A stretch of 64,000 nucleotides of DNA from JANQKX01 sp039028695. GTDB lineage: Bacteria > Pseudomonadota > Alphaproteobacteria > Kiloniellales > Kiloniellaceae. Every line of letters begins with the position of its first letter. Within the stretch, counting starts at the first letter, position 1. The position numbers and the translations under genes are program-made. This document shows positions 32,282 to 42,024 of this stretch, piece by piece. The notes beneath the pieces were generated by a model, which had not been told where the DNA came from, did no database searches, and was given only the letters and a program-made list of their open reading frames with translations. The stretch is from the NCBI GenBank assembly GCA_039028695.1, contig JBCCHN010000012.1:1-64000 (forward strand), read 5' to 3'.

Positions 32282-33604
32282 TCAATAGGCCGAAAGCACA
32301 GCGCGAAGCTTGCTGAAAATTTCATCCAAATGGCTGTCTTCACAGATCAAGGGCGGAGACACCAGGACACAATCACCGGTCAATTTCACGATCAATCCAG
32401 CATCGAAGCAATCCTGCGTAGCGACGGTGCCGCGCCGACCCGGGGTGCCGTCCAAGGTCGCCAGATCGATGCCGCCAAGCAAGCCGTAGCCGCGGATGTC
32501 CTTTACCACCGGTAGATCGCCCAAGGAGAACAGGGCCTCCATAAACTTCGGTGTCATTTTCTCGGCTCGGTTCACCAGGTCCTCTTGCTCGAAAATGTCC
32601 CGGGTCGCCAAGGCTGCGGCCGAAGCCACCGGGCAGCCCGAGTAGGTGTAGCCGTGGAAGAGCTCCACGCCCCATTCGGGAGTCACCGCTGCCAGGGCCT
32701 CAAAGATCTTCTCGCTGCAAGCCACGGCGCCCATGGGCACCACACCGTTGGTCAAAGCCTTGGCCATGGTCACCATGTCCGGAACTACACCAAAGGCATC
32801 GGCCCCGAATTGCTTGCCGGTCCGGCCAAAACCGCAGATAACTTCGTCGAAAATCAACAAGATACCATGTTGATCGCAAATTTCACGCAGGCGCTCCAAA
32901 TAACCTTTCGGCGGCACCAAGGTGCCCGTCGAACCGGCAATCGGCTCCACGATGCAAGCCGCAATCTGATCGGCACCGTGCAAGTCGACAAAACGTTGCA
33001 GATCGTTGGCTAACTCCGCACCGGTTTCGGGCTGTCCAGGCGTCTTGTTATGCTCAGGCAAAAGCGTGTGCCGCATGTGGCAAACACCCGGCAGACCCAA
33101 ACCGAAAGCCTTACGGTTATTCAAAATCCCAGCCACGGACAGGCCGCCGAAGTTTACGCCGTGATATGCCCGCTCCCGCCCGACAAAGCGCATACGTTGA
33201 CCCTCGCCTCGCGCCTTGTGATAGGCGAGTGCGATTTTCAGGGCGGACTCGACCGCTTCGGATCCCGAGTTGGAAAAGAACACATGGTTCAAGTCACCCG
33301 GCGTGATGGCGGCAATACGGCGCGCCAGCTCGAAAGATTTGGGATGGCCGTACTGGAAAGGCGGAATAAAATCCATGTCCAACAAGGTCTTGTTGACCGC
33401 CTCGGCGATTTCGGTGCGGCCGTGCCCTGCGGCGACACAGAACAATCCCGCCGATCCGTCCACCAGCTTTTCACCACGGTCTGTTGTATAGTACATCCCC
33501 GTGGCACCTGTCATCATCCTGGGATTGGATTTGAAGTCCCGGTTGGAGGTAAAAGGCATCCAGTGCTGCTCAAGCGAATTCGCGAGCTGGGTGACCGTAT
33601 TCAT
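32282..33604 (-). CDS. Beta-alanine/omega-amino acid:pyruvate aminotransferase
   Basis: A 440-residue class III PLP aminotransferase. It resembles the Pseudomonas omega-amino-acid:pyruvate aminotransferase closely by eye (HWMPFTSNRDFKSNPRM, FQYGHPKSFELA, LNHVFFSNSGSEA, RAYHGVNFGG, VEPIAGSTGTLVPPKGYLERL, FDEVICGFGRTG). The Schiff-base lysine is K282 in AKALTNGVVPMG. Typical donors are beta-alanine, GABA and aminated polyamine products, giving semialdehydes. It has its own terminator. It lies upstream of the polyamine transporter and downstream of a hydroxyacid-oxoacid transhydrogenase on the same strand, consistent with polyamine or omega-amino-acid catabolism. Confidence 0.92.
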   Translation of the reverse strand: MNTVTQLANSLEQHWMPFTSNRDFKSNPRMMTGATGMYYTTDRGEKLVDGSAGLFCVAAGHGRTEIAEAVNKTLLDMDFIPPFQYGHPKSFELARRIAAITPGDLNHVFFSNSGSEAVESALKIALAYHKARGEGQRMRFVGRERAYHGVNFGGLSVAGILNNRKAFGLGLPGVCHMRHTLLPEHNKTPGQPETGAELANDLQRFVDLHGADQIAACIVEPIAGSTGTLVPPKGYLERLREICDQHGILLIFDEVICGFGRTGKQFGADAFGVVPDMVTMAKALTNGVVPMGAVACSEKIFEALAAVTPEWGVELFHGYTYSGCPVASAAALATRDIFEQEDLVNRAEKMTPKFMEALFSLGDLPVVKDIRGYGLLGGIDLATLDGTPGRRGTVATQDCFDAGLIVKLTGDCVLVSPPLICEDSHLDEIFSKLRAVLSAY

Positions 33605-33817
33605 GAGATTTATTCCCGATTAGTGTGTGGCATTAAGGGCGAAGGTAGGCTTCTGCCTGGCCCCAAGCTAGGACCAATTCAACATATAGCGTGAGGCCAG
33701 CTTAAAGGCGCCAACCCCGCGCTCTGCCAAGTGATCTTAGGCGAGGCACAATTTTCCCGCAATTCAAAGATTTTTATATTTTTTTAATTGATTTACAGAT
33801 TACTAGATTATTTTCTT
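33605..33817. other. AT-rich gap between transhydrogenase and aminotransferase genes
   Basis: About 210 bases. The part at 33765-33830, just past the transhydrogenase stop, is strongly AT-rich (runs of T and A). I find no clear hairpin or promoter I can defend, and no gene. Confidence 0.4.
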
Positions 33818-35125
33818 CTACCAATATATTAATGCTCCTTGAAAAAGGTTTGTTAATTCTTCTTTTCCAATGAACTTTGGGGCATTGTCCATCAGACGAC
33901 GTTGTGGGAGAGCCCCTTCCATCAGGCTCTCCACATCTCCCCCTTGATAGCCCACTCCTGTCAGTCCGTTGGGCATCTCGGTCTGCCGCATCATACCGAT
34001 GAGCTGGGTGGCGATCACCTCCCCTGCGTCATCCGTGCCGGCCTGAGCCACATCCGCGCCCAAAAGCTCAGCCGCCTCCAAGTGGCGCCCAGGACAGGCC
34101 GAGGCGGTAAAGCGAAAGACCGAAGGCGCATTCACGATAACCGACATCCCATGGGGGACGATCGCTGCGTCTTGGGGATAACCGTGGGGGCAAAAATCCC
34201 GGACCAGGCCCGAGACGGAGTAACTCATGCCGTGCGGAGCGTGACAGCCGGCGTTACCGAAAGCGATCCCGGCCAAGGTCGCGGCCCACATAACCTGCGC
34301 GCGGGCTTCCTCGTCTTCGGCATCGTGCACGGCGCGTACCAGATACTGCCCCATAAGACGCAGCGCCTCACGGCACCCCAGGTCGCTCCAGGGATTGGCC
34401 CCCTGGCCGAGCGGACGCTGGCTTGGTCGCGCCATCGCCTTGCGCTGATTAAAGGGTCTGGCGGTGTAGGACTCCAATGCATGGCTCAGGACATCAAAGC
34501 CGCTGGCCGCCACCACATTTTTGGGCAAGCTCGCCGTGACGGTGGGATCGACCAAGGCGCGATGGGGCCGCAAATGGGTAGACACAATGCCGGTTTTCGC
34601 CTTCATCTCCAGCAAGTCAAAGACCGCGATACCCGTGCACTCGCTGCCCGTGCCCGCGGTTGTCGGACAGGCGATATGGGGTTTCAGCGGACCGGGAACC
34701 GCCTGCGCAGCACCAATCGGTGCATTTACATAGGTCAAAAAGTCGGCCGGATAGCTGGAAAAGAGGTTCGCCGCCTTACAGGTGTCCATGACCGAGCCGC
34801 CGCCGACGGAAATAAATCCGTCAAAACGGCCCTCCTGAGCGAATTGGGCCGCTTCGGTGAAGGAGACATCGGTTGGCTCCACCCTCACCTCATCGTAAAC
34901 GACCACATCCAACCCCGCTGCCAGCAACGACTGACGGGTTCGCACCACGGGTTCCAATTTTGCAAGCGTGGCATCAGTCATTAAAGCAATGCGCTTTAGC
35001 CCCATGGCGGCGGCGTGATCGCCCGCTTCTTTCAAGCATCCATGACCATAGGTGATCGACGCAGTATCAATTGAAAATGCACTATCACCATCATCGGACG
35101 GCGCCAAGTAATGGCAGCAAGCCAT
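33818..35125 (-). CDS. Iron-containing alcohol dehydrogenase, hydroxyacid-oxoacid transhydrogenase (ADHFE1-like)
   Basis: A 435-residue group III alcohol dehydrogenase. It matches human ADHFE1/HOT far better than generic AdhB-type enzymes: [86 protein letters not shown] and [15 protein letters not shown] couples oxidation of 4-hydroxybutyrate to succinic semialdehyde with reduction of 2-oxoglutarate to 2-hydroxyglutarate, with tightly bound NAD. The iron-binding histidines lie in the HAPHG and VPHG segments. A GAGGG ribosome-binding site precedes the ATG. A role in C4 semialdehyde metabolism beside an omega-aminotransferase fits well. Confidence 0.9.
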   Translation of the reverse strand: MACCHYLAPSDDGDSAFSIDTASITYGHGCLKEAGDHAAAMGLKRIALMTDATLAKLEPVVRTRQSLLAAGLDVVVYDEVRVEPTDVSFTEAAQFAQEGRFDGFISVGGGSVMDTCKAANLFSSYPADFLTYVNAPIGAAQAVPGPLKPHIACPTTAGTGSECTGIAVFDLLEMKAKTGIVSTHLRPHRALVDPTVTASLPKNVVAASGFDVLSHALESYTARPFNQRKAMARPSQRPLGQGANPWSDLGCREALRLMGQYLVRAVHDAEDEEARAQVMWAATLAGIAFGNAGCHAPHGMSYSVSGLVRDFCPHGYPQDAAIVPHGMSVIVNAPSVFRFTASACPGRHLEAAELLGADVAQAGTDDAGEVIATQLIGMMRQTEMPNGLTGVGYQGGDVESLMEGALPQRRLMDNAPKFIGKEELTNLFQGALIYW

Positions 35126-35548
35126 AATTCAAACCCTCGGTTCTTTCGTAACGACAGTCTTTTACTTCTTAACGGATGTCTTTTTACACCCACAGCCTCG
35201 GAGAATCCCATGCTTTGCGCCGTGCCTTTGCTGACCGAAATCAATGACCTCACCGACCAGCGGAAAATCCAGACCATAGGTCTCCCCTACTCTCTTATTG
35301 GAAACGCCGATCTGCATCCCTGAAAGCCACTGCTATTTTGGTAAAAGCCGTAGGTCACAAGCGTATCAGCGACTCCAATGCCGCCGGCATTGTTAGCAGA
35401 AATCAGTCCAACGAAATCTGTCTCTATTTTTCTTATTTGATTATCAATAGACTAGCAGTGTCGTTTGACAGAGTCATTTTTTCATCCAAACCTGATACGT
35501 CCCTTGGACACGATCAAGGTCCACATTTAAGTATCTCGTGAGTTCCGA
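35126..35548. other. Divergent intergenic region, about 420 bases, no gene supported
   Basis: This separates the transhydrogenase (-) from the acetyltransferase (+). Short open frames exist on both strands but lack coding bias and ribosome-binding sites. A TTGACA hexamer occurs at 35464-35469, yet no matching -10 lies at 16-18 bases. TGGAC and GTCCA around 35515-35523 form a small inverted repeat. Confidence 0.4.
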
Positions 35549-36043
35549 ATGACCGAGCTGACGACTTCGATCTGCCGAATAGAATCAGCAGATACCCACA
35601 TTATCCGGCACAGAATCCTGCGGCCCAACCAGGACCTCTCCGACTCGATCTATCCTTTAGATGATGCGCCGCAAACGCTTCACGCCGGCTGCTTTATGGC
35701 TGGCGACTTGGTCGGCATCGCTTCGGTCTTCAATGAGCTCAAAATTAAAGATGCATCGGTACAAGGCACCAAAATCGCCTCGGATCAGGAGCCACCCCCC
35801 GAATGGCGCCTTCGCGGCCTCGCAGTGGTTCAAACGGCCCGTGGCATGGGTGTTGGCAGGCTTTTAATCAACGCCGTGATTGATCATGCCTCCCTATACC
35901 AAAAGGATGGAACAATTTGGTGCAAGGTACGATTGGACGCGATCGACTATCTCCATAAATATGGTTTTGAGGCCAGTGGCGCGGTCTTTGAAAACGAATC
36001 CCTCGGACCTCACCGCATCATGAGCCGCGACCTGCCGGGCTAA
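35549..36043 (+). CDS. GNAT family N-acetyltransferase
   Basis: A 164-residue acetyl-CoA-dependent acetyltransferase. The acetyl-CoA pyrophosphate loop (motif A) is LRGLAVVQTARGMGVGRLL (about 89-107), with the R/QxxGxG/A pattern as RGMGVG. The C-terminal motif B is DYLHKYGFEASG. The protein is monocistronic, between two gene-free gaps. The preserved VFNELKIKD and PEWRLRG segments resemble small-molecule acetyltransferases acting on amines or amino acids, but the acceptor cannot be predicted. Confidence 0.88.
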   Translation: MTELTTSICRIESADTHIIRHRILRPNQDLSDSIYPLDDAPQTLHAGCFMAGDLVGIASVFNELKIKDASVQGTKIASDQEPPPEWRLRGLAVVQTARGMGVGRLLINAVIDHASLYQKDGTIWCKVRLDAIDYLHKYGFEASGAVFENESLGPHRIMSRDLPG

Positions 36044-36360
36044 ACCTCCCTCCGCAATATCGGATCACCCTCCATTGTGCTTTAGGGCCCCGGGCTACAA
36101 ATCCACTGTCCTCGCAAAGACCCACCTCCAAAAAAGAAATCAAATTGGCCCAAGCTTCTTAGGGCTTGAAAGCAAATTCATGTTTTCGGTTAGTCTGAAA
36201 GAACACCCTATCTTTTATCCACGAGTGACCCGCATAAAACTCCTTGCGAACCTGAGCCTTAAACGGCCTTCATAGGCCGAGTAGTCTGCGCAAACTATCT
36301 GACGCCGGCCCGCGATGAAATCGCAGCCCGAGCGCCGATGGTCACCGAATACAAATCAAC
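36044..36360. other. Convergent intergenic region, about 320 bases
   Basis: No supported gene. The clearest element is a hairpin CGGCCT-TCAT-AGGCCG at 36264-36279 between the two convergent genes. It is not followed by a T-run in either direction, so it is at best a weak terminator. Confidence 0.4.
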
Positions 36361-38808
36361 TCAGCTTTTCGGCCGCTCTGATTTCGGGTCATAGAGGGGA
36401 CGCAGACTGGCTGTCGCCGCGAAGCGTTCGCAGGCTACCTCGATTTCATAGTCGCCTGATTTAACGAAGTCAGCTGTTACCCCGTCCGGATGGGTGACAT
36501 AGCCCATGCCGATGGCCGCTCCCAGGTGATGGCCATAGTTGCCCGATGTTACTCGGCCGACAATTTTACCGTCTCGAAAAATCGGCTCATTGTGATAGAG
36601 CAGCGGCTCAGGGTCCTTAAGGGCGAACTGGACCATACGCTTGGTCACACCCTCTTCCTTCTGCCGCAGCAGGGCATCGCGTCCGATGAAGGGCACGTTT
36701 TTGTTAAAGGCACAGGCAAAGCTCAAACCGGCCTCCACGGGTGTGTCTTCATCGGTAATGTCATGACCCCAGTGGCGAAAGGCCTTTTCGATACGGCAGG
36801 AATCCAGGACATGCATGCCCGCCATCTTTAGGCCCATGGGGTCTCCCACCTCGGTCAGAGCGTCAAACACACCGCGGGCGAAATCACTGCGTACATAGAG
36901 CTCCCACCCCAATTCGCCCACGTAGGAAATGCGCAAGGCCCGCACATGGCCAAAGCCCAGTTCAATCTCTTGGGACGTTCCAAAGGGGAAGGCTTCGTTG
37001 CTTAAATCCGCGCCCGTCGCCTTTTCCAAAAGACTGCGGCTTTGCGGCCCCATGACCCCCAACACCGCATAGCCGGCCGTCACGTCAGTCGCAAAAGCAT
37101 GGGCGTCATCGGGAATATGGCGTTTCAGCCAATCCAGATCGTGCACCGCGACCGCCGCCCCGGTGACAATCATAAAGCTGTCCTCGGCCAAACGGGTCAC
37201 GGTCAAGTCCGCCTCGATGCCACCCCGCTCATTGAGCCATTGGGTATAGACGACCTTGCCCGGCTCAACGGCCACGTCATTGGCGCAGACCCGCTGCAAG
37301 ATCGCTTCCGCATCCCGGCCTTGCAGCAGGAATTTAGCGAAGGAGCTTTGGTCAAAAAGCGCCACCTTCTCGCGCACCGCCTTGTGCTCGGTGGCGGCAT
37401 GCTCAAACCAATTCTGGCGCTTAAAGCTGTATTCGTACTTGGCCTCGACCCCATCAGGTGCAAACCAGTTGGCACGCTCCCAGCCGGCGGTCTCCCCGAA
37501 GCAAGCGCCGCGCTCGGCCAAACGCTCGTGAACAGGCGAGGTGCGCACATTGCGGCCGGTTTTGTACTGATAATAGGGCCAGTGCATGGCGTAAAGCAGG
37601 CCCAGCGCCTCAGTCGCCCGCTCGTAAAGATACTTGCTGTTGCCCTGAAAAGCATCAACACGGCGAATATCCACATCCGAGAGGTCCATTGTGGGATGCC
37701 CCTCCACGATCCACTCGGACAAGGCCTTGCCCGCCCCACCGGCGGATTGGATGCCAATGGAATTAAAGCCGCAGGCGACGTAAAAATTCCGCAGTCCCGG
37801 GGCTTCGCCAAGCATGTAGCGGTCGTCGGGCGTGAAACTCTCAGGCCCGTTAAAAAATTTGCGGATGCCAACAGTTTCCAAACTGGGGACCCTCTCGATG
37901 GCTCCTTCCAAGACAGGCATGAAATGATCGAAGTCTTCCGGCAGCTCATCAAAGCTGAAGTCATCCGGGATGCCGTCCATCCCCCATGGTTTTGCCTCGG
38001 GTTCAAAGGCTCCGAGCAACAATTTACCCGCATCTTCCTTATAGTAGGCGCAGCCCCCCGGATCTCGAAGAGTTGGCAGATCCGGCGTCAGCTCGGCCAT
38101 AGGCTCGGTCAGGATGTAAAAGTGCTCACAGGCATGCAGTGGCACCGTCACCCCAGCCATCTTGCCGATCTCGCGGCCCCACATACCGCCGCAGTTGACC
38201 ACCACATCCGCCTTGATGGGACCCTCGCTGGTTTGTACGCCCGTCACCGCGCCGCCAGCTATGTCGATACCTGTGACCTTCACGTTCTCGAAGATCCTGG
38301 CGCCGCCGGTCCGCGCGCCTTTGGCCAAAGCCATGGCGGTGTCGATCGGGTTGGTCTTACCGTCCTTGGGAAGGTGAACACCGCCCACCAGACCATCCAA
38401 GCTGATAAGCGGCCATTTCTCCTGGATTTGCTTGGGAGAAAAGACCTCAACCTCAAGGCCAAAGGTTTTGGCCATGGAGGCGCCGCGCATAAGCTCTTCC
38501 ATACGCTCGCTGTTTGTGGCGATAGAAATGCTGCCGCTTTGTACAAATCCCGTGGCCTGGCCGGTCTCCGCCTCAAGGCCCGCGTAAAGGCCGGCGGTAT
38601 ATTGCGCCAGCTTGGTCATGTTCAAGGTGGCCCGCAGCTGCCCGACCAATCCAGCGGCGTGCCAGGTGGTCCCACAGGTCAATTGCTTGCGTTCTAGCAA
38701 GACCACATCCGTGCGGCCCAGTTTGGTCAGGTGGTAAGCCAGGGAACAGCCAATCACACCGCCTCCGATGATGACGATCTCAGCCGTATCGGGAAGTTTT
38801 TGCGCCAT
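36361..38808 (-). CDS. FAD-dependent dimethylglycine/sarcosine dehydrogenase-like protein with GcvT domain
   Basis: An 815-residue fusion. The N-terminal DAO-type FAD domain starts with IVIIGGGVIGCSLAYHL and contains TTWHAAGLVGQLR, where the histidine is the covalent FAD attachment site in dimethylglycine dehydrogenase. The C-terminal half is a GcvT/aminomethyltransferase-like, folate-binding domain (VCANDVAVEPGKVVYTQWLN, GYAVLGVMGPQSR, ELGWELYVRSDF, CRIEKAFRHWGHDI). Such enzymes demethylate N-methylated glycines, passing the one-carbon unit to tetrahydrofolate. The ATG at 38808 has GGAGAAAAACT before it; an upstream ATG at 38910 is less likely. It stands alone, so choline/betaine breakdown is an inference from family only. 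Confidence 0.9.
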   Translation of the reverse strand: MAQKLPDTAEIVIIGGGVIGCSLAYHLTKLGRTDVVLLERKQLTCGTTWHAAGLVGQLRATLNMTKLAQYTAGLYAGLEAETGQATGFVQSGSISIATNSERMEELMRGASMAKTFGLEVEVFSPKQIQEKWPLISLDGLVGGVHLPKDGKTNPIDTAMALAKGARTGGARIFENVKVTGIDIAGGAVTGVQTSEGPIKADVVVNCGGMWGREIGKMAGVTVPLHACEHFYILTEPMAELTPDLPTLRDPGGCAYYKEDAGKLLLGAFEPEAKPWGMDGIPDDFSFDELPEDFDHFMPVLEGAIERVPSLETVGIRKFFNGPESFTPDDRYMLGEAPGLRNFYVACGFNSIGIQSAGGAGKALSEWIVEGHPTMDLSDVDIRRVDAFQGNSKYLYERATEALGLLYAMHWPYYQYKTGRNVRTSPVHERLAERGACFGETAGWERANWFAPDGVEAKYEYSFKRQNWFEHAATEHKAVREKVALFDQSSFAKFLLQGRDAEAILQRVCANDVAVEPGKVVYTQWLNERGGIEADLTVTRLAEDSFMIVTGAAVAVHDLDWLKRHIPDDAHAFATDVTAGYAVLGVMGPQSRSLLEKATGADLSNEAFPFGTSQEIELGFGHVRALRISYVGELGWELYVRSDFARGVFDALTEVGDPMGLKMAGMHVLDSCRIEKAFRHWGHDITDEDTPVEAGLSFACAFNKNVPFIGRDALLRQKEEGVTKRMVQFALKDPEPLLYHNEPIFRDGKIVGRVTSGNYGHHLGAAIGMGYVTHPDGVTADFVKSGDYEIEVACERFAATASLRPLYDPKSERPKS

Positions 38809-38907
38809 AGTTTTTCTCCAAAGGGGATGGGGCATCCATCCCAAATCATTCGAGCGCCAAACTATCCGTTTCTCCGGAAAAATTCCAAGCGGGAAGTGAG
38901 CTGGCCC

Positions 38908-38941
38908 CACCTTTTTCTTGGAGCCACCTTTTTCTTGGAGC
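38908..38941. repeat. Two perfect tandem copies of a 17-base unit
   Basis: CACCTTTTTCTTGGAGC occurs at 38908-38924 and immediately again at 38925-38941, in the gap upstream of the dehydrogenase gene. On the - strand each copy reads with a GGTG box and an A-rich centre. It may be a duplicated regulator site or simple slippage. Confidence 0.8.
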
Positions 38942-38993
38942 CAACGTTTTGTTAGGCCCGGTTATCATAAACCCCGTTTTCTTAGATCGGGTC

Positions 38994-39800
38994 TTAGGCT
39001 TGAAAGAGAATGTCGTAAAGGCGTTGCCATATCTTGTCGCTGGCAGCCAGGATTAAGCCCTCAAGACCGTAGCGCGTTGCGGCATAGGGCTCGCCGTCCA
39101 AACAGTTGGCCACACCGCCCGCTTCCTGCATGAGTAGGCTTCCGGGTACGTGGTCCCACGGCATAAGACGGCTAAAGAGGGAATACTGCATGCCGCCTTC
39201 CAGCATGCGCATGTATTCCCGGCCGGCACAACTCATCGACTTAGCCGTATTCAACCCAGAGCGTCGCTCGGCAATACGCTCTGCGAGGTCCGGCGAGGCA
39301 AAGGTGGAGGCATGCAAAGTGCCGGTCATGCCGGTCAGGTCCTGGCCGCGTGCAAAATTAACCCGGCATTCATCAAGGAAAGCACCGGATCCCACCTCGG
39401 CCACGGCCATGCGGTTGTGAACCGGGTCGTAGATCCAGCCGCCAAGGCTGCGACCTGCTTGGACAAGAGCGACCATTACGGCAAAAACATCCCGGCCGCG
39501 GGCAAAATTTCCAGTGCCGTCGATGGGATCGATGATCCATATCGGTCGATCCGAAGACAGCTGATCCATAAGAGTGGGATCGGCGGCGACAGCCTCCTCA
39601 CCGATTACCAGGCAGCCGGGCAGCAGCTCCTTTAACCGCTGGCTCAGAACCTCTTCCGTGGCCACGTCAGCCACCGTGACCAAATCGCCCCTGCCCTTGT
39701 CGCGGATGTCTCCTTCCCGCAAGGAACGAAACCGGGGCATCACCTCTTGGGCTGCGGTGTCCCTTATGACGGTCGAGACCTGATCGATGTTTACAAGCAT
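38994..39800 (-). CDS. Inositol monophosphatase family protein
   Basis: A 268-residue Mg-dependent phosphatase. Metal-site motifs are GEEAVA (glutamate), IIDPIDGTGNFARG (the DPxDGT signature) and PWDHVPGSLLMQEAGG (the WDxxxG signature). Family members hydrolyse inositol phosphate, histidinol phosphate, 3'-phosphoadenosine phosphate or act as SuhB in RNA processing. The DHVPG variant and the shorter C-terminus do not decide between these. ATG 39800 is preferred over the in-frame GTG at 39818. It lies between the groESL terminator and the dehydrogenase gene and is probably transcribed alone. Confidence 0.9.
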   Translation of the reverse strand: MLVNIDQVSTVIRDTAAQEVMPRFRSLREGDIRDKGRGDLVTVADVATEEVLSQRLKELLPGCLVIGEEAVAADPTLMDQLSSDRPIWIIDPIDGTGNFARGRDVFAVMVALVQAGRSLGGWIYDPVHNRMAVAEVGSGAFLDECRVNFARGQDLTGMTGTLHASTFASPDLAERIAERRSGLNTAKSMSCAGREYMRMLEGGMQYSLFSRLMPWDHVPGSLLMQEAGGVANCLDGEPYAATRYGLEGLILAASDKIWQRLYDILFQA

Positions 39801-39845
39801 GGCGCGGCGAGTATCCACGCGGCTTGCCTAAAAGAAAAGGGTGCA

Positions 39846-39881
39846 AATGAAAAGGGGCCGCAGCACGTGCCGCAGCCCCTT
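39846..39881 (-). terminator. Rho-independent terminator of groESL
   Basis: Reading the - strand, a 30-base hairpin (39881-39852) pairs AAGGGGC with GCCCCTT through a nearly continuous 13-bp stem including two G-U pairs and a 4-base loop. It is followed by TTCATTT. It begins 26 bases after the groL stop. Confidence 0.75.
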
Positions 39882-39906
39882 CCCTAACGTTTCAGGTCGG
39901 AATGGC

Positions 39907-41568
<1,662 letters not shown>

Positions 41569-41856
41569 TTACTGCAGCACGCCCATGATGTCGGATTCGC
41601 GCATGATCAAAACGTCGGTACCGCCAACTTTGACTTCGGTACCCGACCACTTTCCGTAAAGCACGGTGTCGCCAACCTTGACGTCGAGGGGCGTTACCTT
41701 GCCGTCCTCACCACGGGTGCCAGAGCCCACCGCGGTGACTTTCCCTTGCATGGGTTTTTCCTTAGCCGTATCCGGAATGATGATACCGCCCGCCGTCTTT
41801 TCCTCATTGCTGAGCGGCTCAACGACGACACGGTCGTGCAAAGGCCTGAATTTCAT
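41569..41856 (-). CDS. groS: Co-chaperonin GroES (HSP10)
   Basis: The 95-residue co-chaperonin that caps the GroEL ring. Signatures include [20 protein letters not shown], the mobile-loop region [16 protein letters not shown] and the C-terminal [12 protein letters not shown]. Length is typical. It is the first gene of the groESL operon, preceded by a consensus promoter and a perfect CIRCE inverted repeat. The mobile loop IIIPDT is intact for GroEL binding. Confidence 0.99.
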   Translation of the reverse strand: MKFRPLHDRVVVEPLSNEEKTAGGIIIPDTAKEKPMQGKVTAVGSGTRGEDGKVTPLDVKVGDTVLYGKWSGTEVKVGGTDVLIMRESDIMGVLQ

Positions 41857-41925
41857 GAAGTTCCACCTTGTTTGCTTGGTTGTAACGCATCTGTTTTAAG
41901 CAAAATGCCGCCCGCAAGCAGCACT

Positions 41926-41954
41926 GCTAGCACTCTCACTTGCCGAGTGCTAGC
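41926..41954. promoter_or_regulatory. CIRCE operator (HrcA binding site)
   Basis: GCTAGCACTC (41926-41935) and GAGTGCTAGC (41945-41954) form a perfect 10-bp inverted repeat with a 9-base spacer. This matches the CIRCE consensus TTAGCACTC-N9-GAGTGCTAA except the outermost bases. It lies just downstream of the groESL -10 box, where the HrcA repressor blocks transcription until heat stress. Confidence 0.95.
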
Positions 41955-41957
41955 GGG

Positions 41958-41986
41958 CATATAGAGATTAAGGGCTGGGCTGTCAA
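41958..41986 (-). promoter_or_regulatory. Sigma-70 promoter of groESL
   Basis: On the - strand a perfect TTGACA (41986-41981) and TATATG (41963-41958) are separated by 17 bases. Transcription would start around 41951, inside the CIRCE element, giving roughly a 95-base leader to groS. No sigma-32-type sequence was identified, so control appears to be by repression. Confidence 0.85.
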
Positions 41987-42024
41987 CCAGGCTGAAAATA
42001 AAAAATCGCAGAAATGACAGGGAG

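Noticed and set aside
33902..34984. 360-codon + strand frame opposite the transhydrogenase gene
   Set aside because: The - strand matches ADHFE1-type enzymes throughout; the + frame is a shadow of it.
35111..35323. Short + frame overlapping the start of the transhydrogenase gene
   Set aside because: It overlaps a confident gene start, has no ribosome-binding site and shows no protein-like pattern.
37042..38697. 551-codon + strand frame opposite the dimethylglycine dehydrogenase-like gene
   Set aside because: The - strand shows intact FAD and GcvT motifs across the region; the + product has no recognisable motif or ribosome-binding site.
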